From: JANLQB01 sp043735935 | GTDB taxonomy: Bacteria; Verrucomicrobiota; Verrucomicrobiia; Chthoniobacterales; Chthoniobacteraceae | Direction: 5' to 3' | Length of the DNA: 6,375 nucleotides | NCBI GenBank assembly: GCA_043735935.1 | Contig: JAYTDO010000578.1 | Span: 1 to 6,375, forward strand | Part shown: positions 1-5,851 of the stretch, one piece after another | How the letters are laid out: every line of letters begins with the position of its first letter | How positions within the stretch are numbered: position 1 is the first letter of the stretch | The notes under the pieces: model-generated | Seen by the model: only the letters and a program-made list of their open reading frames with translations | Told to the model about the DNA's origin: nothing | Databases searched by the model: none | Translations under genes and position numbers: made by a program

Positions 1-1
1 C

Positions 2-862
2 TTTTCCGACACACCGAATGGCGGATCACTTTCGCGCGGATACAAGATCTACTCGGGCACGAAAATGTTTTGGATTCTCGCGGCTCTGGCCGCTCAGCAG
101 GACGGCCTTCTCAGCCTCGATGAGCGCGCATCGGAGACGATCCGCGAATGGGCCGACGATTCGCAAAAGTCGCGAATCACGGTGAGGCAGTTGCTCAACT
201 TTACCAGCGGCCTCGAACCCAACTTCGCGCTGCACAGCGAAAGCGCTTCCAACCGGGACGCACTCGCCATCCGTACGCGCCTCGCGGCGGCTCCGGGCAC
301 CGCATTCATGTACGGGCCGTCCGCGCTTCAAGTTTTTCACCAGATCCTCGAGCGCAAACTCGCGGCGAAGGGAGAGAACCCAACGCGCTTTCTGGAAAAG
401 CGCGTGCTGCGTCCGCTGGGCCTCGGTCCGCAACGTTACGTGCCTGACCGGAGCGGAAACCCCCTTCTCGCCGCCGGATTCATCATGAACGCCAGCCAGT
501 GGCGCAAGATGGGCCAATGCCTTCTCGATCGCGGCAGCCCCATCGTCGCATCAGGCGCCCTCGGAGCGGCGGCCAGCGGTACGGGCGTCAATCCTGCCTT
601 CAGCATGGCGCTTTGGAATAATCATCTCGCGTCGGGCGGGCAGGAAATCGACCCCGAGGACATGCTCGAGCGCCCATGGGCGCGACAGTCGTGGCGCGGC
701 GCGTGCCTTTGCCAAAGCGCGCCGAGCGACCTTGTCGCGAACATCGGCAGCGGCGGCCAGCGCCTCTACGTCGTCCCTTCGCAAGACCTCATCATCCTCC
801 GCCAGGGAAGCGGCGGTCATTTTCGGGACGCTGAGTTTCTTCGGCGTCTATTCGCCCGATAA
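2..862 (+). CDS. Serine hydrolase, class C beta-lactamase superfamily (5' end missing)
   Basis: The reading frame is open from the first bases of the window, so the gene begins upstream; the ATG at 65 is internal. The nucleophile motif S-G-T-K lies just before that ATG (Ser codon 53-55, Lys codon 62-64), in the usual context of a tyrosine before it and a hydrophobic helix after it. It is followed by an LDERAS stretch and by a TVRQLLNFTSGL stretch, which matches the typical RxLLxHTSG region but has Asn-Phe in place of His. The second motif is Y-G-P-S (Tyr codon 311-313) where YxN is usual. A late GSGGQ then VVP stretch (about 745-780) fits the third active-site strand. Such enzymes are mostly esterases, amidases or peptidases, usually periplasmic; true beta-lactamase activity cannot be inferred. 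The N-terminus and any signal peptide are outside the window. The next gene is a second member of the superfamily, starting 71 bases downstream. Family call is firm, substrate unknown. Confidence 0.85.
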   Translation, partial: FSDTPNGGSLSRGYKIYSGTKMFWILAALAAQQDGLLSLDERASETIREWADDSQKSRITVRQLLNFTSGLEPNFALHSESASNRDALAIRTRLAAAPGTAFMYGPSALQVFHQILERKLAAKGENPTRFLEKRVLRPLGLGPQRYVPDRSGNPLLAAGFIMNASQWRKMGQCLLDRGSPIVASGALGAAASGTGVNPAFSMALWNNHLASGGQEIDPEDMLERPWARQSWRGACLCQSAPSDLVANIGSGGQRLYVVPSQDLIILRQGSGGHFRDAEFLRRLFAR

Positions 863-933
863 GTCGAGGAAGTCCGCGGCTTCTGAGCTTGGAGATCGGC
901 ACACGCGCGTTAGTCTCCGGACGAACATCGCCC

Positions 934-2604
934 ATGCCGATCCCCCGCCCTGCTTCCATCTGGCGATTCGCCGCCTTCCTGCTTTGCCCGCTGCTGATTT
1001 CCATCGGTCGCGCCGAACCGGCGGCGACCGAGTGGGCAGACGCGCATTTGGAAAAGCTCCGCAAAGCGGGCTCGTGCGGCGTGGCCGCCCTCGTCGCGCG
1101 GGATGGAAAGGTGCTCTGGCAGGGTGCGTCCGGATTCGCGGACGCGGAACATAAGGTGCCGGTCACGCTCGATACCAAGTTTCGAATCGGATCGGTCACC
1201 AAACAGTTCACCGCCGCTGCGATCCTCAAACTCGCGGAAGAAAAAAAGCTCACGCTGGACGATCCGCTCTCAAAGTTTTTCCCGAAGTTTCCCGGAGGAG
1301 GAAAGATCACGCTCCGTCACCTGCTCACGCATACGTCAGGGATCCACAGCTACACCTCGAAGCCGGAATTCATGCAGCGTGTCACGAAGCCGACGAATCC
1401 GGCCGATCTCATTGCGTGGTTTCAAAATGACCCGCCCGACTTTGCGCCGGGAAAGGGCTTTCTCTACAACAATTCGGCTTATTTTCTCGCCGGCGAGATC
1501 GTGGCCAGCGTGTCGGGAAAATCGCTCGGCGACTACCTGGAGCAGACGTTTTTCGCTCCGCTGGGAATGAAGGACACGGGATTATTCAACAATGCAGTTC
1601 CGCCTCCACGCGTGGCGCGCGGATTTTCCTGGAATCAGGATCGGCTCGAACCAGCGGTCGATTGGGACATGTCGTGGGCGGGCGGCGCGGGTTCGCTTTA
1701 TTCGACCGTGGGCGATCTCGTGAAGTGGAACGACGCGCTGTTCGGAGGCCGGGTCTTGAACGCGGCTTCGCTCAAACTCCAGACGACGCCGAATCCGCTT
1801 CCGGCGGGCGTCGACGGAATGAATTACGGCTACGGCCTGGTCGTCGCCGAACTGAAACGGCTCCCGATGATCGGCCATGGTGGTGGACTGAACGGCTGGT
1901 CGAGCGACCTGATCTATTTTCCCGAGCAACACTGCACCGTCGCGGTGCTCGTGAACGCGCTGCCGACTCCGCCCGGACTGGAGCCCTCCGCCCTTTCGCA
2001 TTCGCTCGCCGAACGGTTTTTGGAGGCCGACATCAAAGATCGGCCGGGCATGACCGAGGACAAAAGCGTCGATCCGAAATCCTACGCCGCGTACGTGGGC
2101 CGGTATGACTACAAGACGGGAGTGTTGACGGTCACCAGCGAGGATGGACACCTTTTCGCACAACTGACCGGCCAGCCCAAATTCGAAATTTTCCCGAAGG
2201 CGCCGGATGATTTCTTCTGGAAGATCACCGACGCTCGCATCGTTTTTGAGCGCGATCCTGCGGGCAACATCATCGGCGGCCAGCACTCGCAAAATGGCCA
2301 AACCTTCAAAGTGCCGAGGCTCGCAGCGGCGGAAATCAAACTCAGCGAAACCAAACTCGACGCCATCGTCGGCCAATACGCGTATGGCCCCGGGGCCATC
2401 ATGACGGTGACGCGGGACGCCGATCAGGTATTCGCCCAACTCACCGGGCAGCCCAAATTGCCAATCTTTGCGAAATCGGAGACGGAATTTGAATGGCGTG
2501 TGCTGCCTGCGAGCGTGCGCTTTGTCGCCGATGCCGACGGGAAGGTAACCAAGGCCGTCCATACGCAAAACGGCGCGACGTTCGACGCGCCAAAGATCAA
2601 GTAA
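934..2604 (+). CDS. Secreted serine hydrolase (beta-lactamase superfamily) with two C-terminal DUF3471-like domains
   Basis: I start it at the ATG at 934 (556 aa). The longer frame begins with a TTG at 889, and only the 934 start puts a signal peptide at the N-terminus: Arg-containing n-region, a hydrophobic core at about residues 12-25, and a likely cleavage after GRA (residue 27). The Cys at 18 is not in a good lipobox, so a soluble periplasmic or exported protein is likelier than a lipoprotein. The catalytic domain spans about residues 30-370: S87-V-T-K90 (nucleophile and general base), a RHLLTHTSGIH segment, Y178-N-N180, and H315-G-G-G in the third motif. All three motifs are intact, so an active esterase, amidase or D-Ala-D-Ala-type peptidase is plausible; the substrate is not predictable. 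Residues 384-463 and 475-556 are two copies of one domain resembling DUF3471, which commonly follows this hydrolase domain. The preceding gene belongs to the same superfamily, but differs enough in length and motifs that recent duplication is not evident. Confidence 0.9.
   Translation: MPIPRPASIWRFAAFLLCPLLISIGRAEPAATEWADAHLEKLRKAGSCGVAALVARDGKVLWQGASGFADAEHKVPVTLDTKFRIGSVTKQFTAAAILKLAEEKKLTLDDPLSKFFPKFPGGGKITLRHLLTHTSGIHSYTSKPEFMQRVTKPTNPADLIAWFQNDPPDFAPGKGFLYNNSAYFLAGEIVASVSGKSLGDYLEQTFFAPLGMKDTGLFNNAVPPPRVARGFSWNQDRLEPAVDWDMSWAGGAGSLYSTVGDLVKWNDALFGGRVLNAASLKLQTTPNPLPAGVDGMNYGYGLVVAELKRLPMIGHGGGLNGWSSDLIYFPEQHCTVAVLVNALPTPPGLEPSALSHSLAERFLEADIKDRPGMTEDKSVDPKSYAAYVGRYDYKTGVLTVTSEDGHLFAQLTGQPKFEIFPKAPDDFFWKITDARIVFERDPAGNIIGGQHSQNGQTFKVPRLAAAEIKLSETKLDAIVGQYAYGPGAIMTVTRDADQVFAQLTGQPKLPIFAKSETEFEWRVLPASVRFVADADGKVTKAVHTQNGATFDAPKIK
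2083..2601 (+). repeat. Tandem duplicated C-terminal domain (DUF3471-like), two copies of about 80 codons
   Basis: Copy 1 covers 2083-2322 and copy 2 covers 2356-2601, separated by an 11-codon linker. A hand alignment gives about 34 identical residues in 80. Both copies share VGxYxY, TVT, the exact nonapeptide FAQLTGQPK (codons 2155-2181 and 2431-2457), IFxK, a FxW, and a terminal HxQNGxTFxxP. The DNA of the shared blocks differs at third positions, so the duplication is old and both copies appear to be kept by selection. The DUF3471 assignment is from memory of the family pattern (YxGxY, then a hydrophobic strand, then FWxxxxxxxxF and a GxxxxxxxxQNG end). Confidence 0.75.
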
Positions 2605-2646
2605 CGCTCGACAGATCCCGCTGCCCTTTTCAACACTCCGCGCCCC

Positions 2647-3390
2647 ATGAAATTCGCCAATCAAGTCGCCATCGTCACCGGAGCCGGTCGCGGAATCGGG
2701 CACGCCATCGCGCTACGTTTTGCCAGCGAAGGCGCCCGCGTCGCGGTCGTCTCGCGCACGGAACAAAACGCCATCCAGACCGCGGAAGAGATCAATACGA
2801 AATTCCCGGGTCTTGCGAAAGCCTATGCGGTGGACGTGGCGGAAGCGGCGGCGGTCAAGGCGCTCGGCGAGCAGATCATCAAGGATTTTTCGCGCATCGA
2901 CATCCTCGTCAACAACGCCGGACTGACGCGGGACGGCTTGGCGATGCGAATGAGCGAGAACGACTGGGATGTGGTGCTCGATACGAACCTGAAAGGCGCG
3001 TTCAACTTCATGCAGGCGGTGATGCGGCCGATGCTCAAGCAACGGAGCGGGCGCATCGTGAATATCGCGAGCGTCTCCGGCATCATCGGCAATGCGGGAC
3101 AGGCGAATTACGCAGCGAGCAAGGCGGGATTGATCGGCCTGACAAAGGTCATCGCTCGGGAAATCGCCAGCCGCGGCATCACCTGCAACGCAGTCGCGCC
3201 GGGTTTCATTGCCACGGACATGACCGAAGTATTATCCCAGGAAATCAAGGATGCCGTGGTGAAGCAGATTCCGCTGGCAACCTTCGGCGAGCCAAATGAT
3301 ATCGCGAACGCGGTCGCGTTCCTCGCCAGTGCAGAGGCCAAATACATCACCGGCCAGACGCTGACGGTGGACGGCGGCATGGTCATGTAA
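2647..3390 (+). CDS. fabG: 3-oxoacyl-[acyl-carrier-protein] reductase (FabG-type SDR)
   Basis: A complete 247-residue classical short-chain dehydrogenase, the normal FabG length. It would reduce 3-oxoacyl-ACP to 3-hydroxyacyl-ACP with NADPH in cytosolic fatty acid elongation. The Rossmann motif TGAGRGIG is at residues 11-18; Arg15, and Arg37 after the second strand, favour NADP(H). NNAG is at 89-92. The catalytic tetrad is N114, S142, Y155 and K159, with Ser and Tyr 13 apart as in E. coli FabG. The stretch GNAGQANYAASKAG, the VAPGFIATDM loop (183-192) and the YITGQTLTVDGGMVM end are hallmarks of FabG. The ATG start has no Shine-Dalgarno; the 42-base upstream gap ends in a C-rich run. No acpP, fabD or fabF lies nearby, so this could be a secondary FabG or a PhaB-like acetoacetyl-CoA reductase, though the C-terminus argues for FabG. 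It probably shares a transcript with the next two genes. Confidence 0.9.
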   Translation: MKFANQVAIVTGAGRGIGHAIALRFASEGARVAVVSRTEQNAIQTAEEINTKFPGLAKAYAVDVAEAAAVKALGEQIIKDFSRIDILVNNAGLTRDGLAMRMSENDWDVVLDTNLKGAFNFMQAVMRPMLKQRSGRIVNIASVSGIIGNAGQANYAASKAGLIGLTKVIAREIASRGITCNAVAPGFIATDMTEVLSQEIKDAVVKQIPLATFGEPNDIANAVAFLASAEAKYITGQTLTVDGGMVM

Positions 3391-3417
3391 CGCGACTCCG
3401 CAGCGACCGTCCGACCT

Positions 3418-3885
3418 ATGCACCTCTACCTCCTCCGACACGCCAACGCCGACACCATCGCGCCAAGCGATGATGCCCGCCTTCTCTCGGAAAAAGGGAT
3501 GATGCAGGCAGTTAAGGTCGCTCGTTTCTGCGAGGCGCATGGAATCCAACCGTCGCTCGTCCTCACCAGCCCGGTGCGGCGCGCTCACGATACGGCGCAG
3601 ATCGTGGCCGCGCATCTGCGCGCGGAGATGATGATCGTTCCCTGGCTCGCGTGCGGGATGTCTCCCAGTATCGCGCTCGACGAGCTCCGTGCGTTTCGCT
3701 CGCACGGCAGCGTCATGATCGTGGGCCACGAACCGGACTTCAGCTCGCTCATCGCGCACCTTCTCGGCACACCTTCCGGCGAAAATGTGGCCGTAAAAAA
3801 AGCATCCCTCACATTGCTGGAAGTCGAAACACTCGCGCGCGGGGCTGCGCGGCTCGACTTTTTCCTCCCATCCCGATTGATGTAA
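3418..3885 (+). CDS. sixA: SixA-type phosphohistidine phosphatase (histidine phosphatase superfamily)
   Basis: A 155-residue, single-domain histidine phosphatase, close to the usual SixA length. The protein opens with MHLYLLRHANAD: R7-H8 form the RHG-type motif and H8 would be the phosphorylated nucleophile. TSPVRRAHDTA at residues 50-60 supplies the second arginine region, and VGHEPDFS (102-109) carries the second catalytic histidine, H104. SixA in E. coli removes phosphate from histidine on phosphorelay or nitrogen-PTS proteins; the partner here is unknown and no histidine kinase or PTS gene is in the window. There is no signal peptide, so it acts in the cytosol. It starts 27 bases after fabG and stops 3 bases before pgl, which suggests cotranscription. 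No Shine-Dalgarno precedes the ATG. Another small-molecule phosphatase role within the superfamily cannot be excluded. Confidence 0.85.
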   Translation: MHLYLLRHANADTIAPSDDARLLSEKGMMQAVKVARFCEAHGIQPSLVLTSPVRRAHDTAQIVAAHLRAEMMIVPWLACGMSPSIALDELRAFRSHGSVMIVGHEPDFSSLIAHLLGTPSGENVAVKKASLTLLEVETLARGAARLDFFLPSRLM

Positions 3886-3888
3886 CCC

Positions 3889-4584
3889 ATGTCATCGAAA
3901 ATTCTTCGCACCGATCACTTCGCTGAAGACGCAGCGGCACTCATCCTCACCGCAGCGCGCGAGGCCATCAGTGCCCGCAGCCTTTTCCGCCTGGCGCTCG
4001 CCGGCGGGAACACGCCTCGTATCGTCCACGCGGCACTTGCGGCGGCAGCCGGCCCCGAGTTTCCGTGGAACCATGTGCAGATCACGTTTGGGGACGAGCG
4101 ATGCGTCCCACCGGACGACGCAGACAGCAATTTTCGGATGGCGAAGGAATCTCTCTTCGATTCCGTGCCGATCCCCGCTGGGAACATTTTCCGGATTCGA
4201 GGCGAGATCGATCCCGACGAGGCGGCCACTGAATACGAAGCGAAGCTCGCCGCCGTCGCCGCGCGATTCGGCGAACCTCGTTACGTTCACGATCTCATCA
4301 TCCTCGGAATGGGCCCGGACGGACACACGGCCTCGCTTTTTCCAGGTCAACCGTCGCTCGATGAGGCCGTGCGAAACGTGATCCCCGCTCGCGGCCCCAA
4401 GCCGCCGCCGCAACGAATCACGATGACATTCCCACTCATCAACGCCGCCCGGAACGTGTGCTTTTGGGTCAACGACGCGACGAAGCTCCCGCTCGTCGAG
4501 CAAATCGCCACAGGCGACCTCACCTACCCCGCCGCGCGCGTCCGCCCTGGCGGACAAGGCGCGACCTGGCTGCTCGCAAGCTAG
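3889..4584 (+). CDS. pgl: 6-phosphogluconolactonase
   Basis: A 231-residue protein of the DevB/Pgl (glucosamine-6-phosphate isomerase-like) family, at normal length. It hydrolyses 6-phosphoglucono-1,5-lactone to 6-phosphogluconate, the second step of the oxidative pentose phosphate pathway, in the cytosol. The phosphate-binding loop is LALAGGNTPR (35-44). FGDERCVPPDDADSNF (67-82) is the family's signature block, and ILGMGPDGHTASLFPG (138-153) contains the catalytic His146. PQRITMTFPLINAAR (174-188) is the usual late motif. These distinguish it from NagB, which has a different active-site loop. The start lies 3 bases after the sixA stop, so translational coupling is plausible. The TAG stop at 4582-4584 overlaps the stop of the opposing kinase gene. 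Neither zwf nor gnd is in the window. Confidence 0.95.
   Translation: MSSKILRTDHFAEDAAALILTAAREAISARSLFRLALAGGNTPRIVHAALAAAAGPEFPWNHVQITFGDERCVPPDDADSNFRMAKESLFDSVPIPAGNIFRIRGEIDPDEAATEYEAKLAAVAARFGEPRYVHDLIILGMGPDGHTASLFPGQPSLDEAVRNVIPARGPKPPPQRITMTFPLINAARNVCFWVNDATKLPLVEQIATGDLTYPAARVRPGGQGATWLLAS
4581..4584. other. Shared CTAG: overlapping stop codons of convergent genes
   Basis: The palindrome CTAG provides the TAG stop of pgl on the + strand (4582-4584) and the TAG stop of the kinase on the - strand (complement of 4581-4583). The two coding regions thus overlap with no intergenic space, and any terminator for either gene must lie within the coding sequence of the other. I saw no hairpin followed by a T-run at the junction. 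Confidence 0.9.
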
Positions 4585-5696
4585 AGCGCCGCGAGAAATT
4601 TCTTAAGGTTGTCGATGCTCGGACTCTTCGCGTTTCGGACGTAGAAGCCCGACGTCGCTACTCCGACCTGCAGGCTCGCTGCGAGGTCCATGCCCAGCAG
4701 GCGCCCGATGCAAAAGCCCGCGTTGAAATGATCGCCCGCCCCAGTCGTGATTTTCGGCTTGGGAGTAAACGGTCCGACAACGTGCGTCGCGCCGGTCGCA
4801 TCCGCAGCGGCGGCGAATTGCGTCGGGTGAATCACCACAGTGTCAATTTTAAGGGCCGCGCGGATGAGCGAAGCATGATGCGCGACGCTGCCATAGGTTT
4901 CCTCGGGTGATTTAATGCCGAGGACTTCGCCGACCTGCCGACTCTCGGCGAGGTTCAGACCCAGGATCACACGAAAATGTTTCTCGAACTTTGCGATCTG
5001 TCGGATCGCTGTGAGGATGTCTACCGGATCGCGTTTCGCGGGATCCGCGAGGTCGACGAAAAGCCATCGACGAGGGCCCTTGAGTTTCGGGGCGATCCGG
5101 GAGGCGATCTTCTGCCAAATCGCCGTCATCTGCGTGAGCATGGTCCAATTCACCATCGCGATCAGCGCCGACGCTTCAAATATACCAAGTAGTTTTTCCT
5201 CCGGAACGTGCTGGATGAGATTTGCCCAGTTCACCTGCTTTAAACTCTCGTGCTTGCCGCACATCAGCTTTCCGTCCTCGAACTCAAGCGCGTCGGTGTA
5301 ACCGGGTTCCGCGATCGAGATCACCTTTGCGCGCTGGGCGAATTCGGCGAAAACTGGATGCACGTTCGGTGCACCCAAGTTTCCGATGTAGGTCACCTCC
5401 GTCCCGTAGCTTCCGAGGGCATTTGCCATGATCGGGCCGTTGCCGCCGAGCTTCACCATCTGCGTCACAAATTCAAAATTCGCACTCTGGCCCGCCGCGG
5501 CATCGATCTTTAAGGCAAGCTCCTTCATCGCGGTCAGACGCACGTATTTCGTAGCCGACTCCCGTGTCTTTACGACGTGCAGGATCGTGTCCACGAAGCC
5601 ATCGAAGCCCACGAGAACTTTCAATTTTCCGAGCTGGGGGCGCGCTTTTTGAAGGTGATCGAGAACTTGGCGAGAGAGACTGCTGGTGGATGACAT
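4581..5696 (-). CDS. PfkB-family (ribokinase-like) carbohydrate kinase, substrate unknown
   Basis: The start is taken at the ATG reading down from 5696 (371 aa); the open frame extends upstream only to a TTG at 5741, and those extra 15 residues look like untranslated sequence. Features are a substrate-side strand VLVGFDGFVDTI (27-38); a PfkB signature-1-like GGNGPIMANALGSYG (84-98) followed by VTYIGNLG; an N-x-x-E-like site in GLNLAES (246-252); and the anion-hole/catalytic signature ITTGAGDHFNAGF (316-328) with catalytic base D322. The first Asp of the common DTTGAGD motif is Thr here. The protein is longer than typical ribokinases (about 300-330 aa) because of insertions between the N-terminal strand and signature 1 and in the middle. 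It probably phosphorylates a sugar or sugar derivative with ATP in the cytosol. The substrate cannot be assigned. An ADP-dependent kinase of the same fold is a remote alternative. It is divergent from the SDR at 5852 and convergent with pgl. Confidence 0.8.
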   Translation of the reverse strand: MSSTSSLSRQVLDHLQKARPQLGKLKVLVGFDGFVDTILHVVKTRESATKYVRLTAMKELALKIDAAAGQSANFEFVTQMVKLGGNGPIMANALGSYGTEVTYIGNLGAPNVHPVFAEFAQRAKVISIAEPGYTDALEFEDGKLMCGKHESLKQVNWANLIQHVPEEKLLGIFEASALIAMVNWTMLTQMTAIWQKIASRIAPKLKGPRRWLFVDLADPAKRDPVDILTAIRQIAKFEKHFRVILGLNLAESRQVGEVLGIKSPEETYGSVAHHASLIRAALKIDTVVIHPTQFAAAADATGATHVVGPFTPKPKITTGAGDHFNAGFCIGRLLGMDLAASLQVGVATSGFYVRNAKSPSIDNLKKFLAAL

Positions 5697-5851
5697 TCGG
5701 GGCGTATCTATGGGATGCGGAAGGCGCGTGACAAGCGGCAAGTGCCATCGAAGGACGCTAGACCCTCGGCAGCCCGCCCGCCGCGCTGGATCTTCACCGC
5801 TGCGTGCTTGCCAAGGCTCGTCCCCTCCGCTGTCCTCGACGCACCTGTTTT
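5697..5851. promoter_or_regulatory. Divergent intergenic gap, probable promoter region for kinase and SDR
   Basis: This is the longest non-coding stretch in the window (155 bases). It separates two divergently oriented genes, so it should carry a promoter for each. I found no good -35/-10 pair: the best on the - strand (TTGTCA, 18-base spacer, TAGATA) is a poor -10 and would sit too close to the start codon. I saw no clear operator-like inverted repeat and no Shine-Dalgarno before either ATG. The promoter assignment rests on gene orientation only. Confidence 0.4.

Noticed and set aside
863..900. Partial palindrome around CCGCGG after the first hydrolase as a terminator
   Set aside because: The stem is short and imperfect and there is no T-run after it.
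889..933. TTG start giving a 15-residue extension to the second hydrolase
   Set aside because: It would put 15 extra residues ahead of an otherwise canonical signal peptide; the ATG at 934 is the better start.
1582..2703. Long open frame on the - strand (373 codons) opposite the second hydrolase
   Set aside because: It lies almost wholly antisense to a gene with clear catalytic motifs, has an Arg/His/Gly-rich composition typical of GC-rich shadow frames, and shows no recognisable domain.
2493..3299. Open frame on the + strand (268 codons) overlapping the hydrolase end and fabG
   Set aside because: It is extremely Arg-rich, in another frame of two well-supported genes, with no motif.
3892..4557. 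Open frame on the - strand opposite pgl (221 codons)
   Set aside because: It mirrors the third-position GC bias of pgl, whose own frame carries every family motif.
5700..5735. Possible - strand promoter TTGTCA with an 18-base spacer and TAGATA
   Set aside because: The -10 matches the consensus at only three positions and would leave about ten bases to the ATG.
5697..5741. TTG start giving a 15-residue extension to the kinase
   Set aside because: The extension is Pro/Arg-containing with no match to family expectations, and the ATG at 5696 starts a plausible N-terminal helix.
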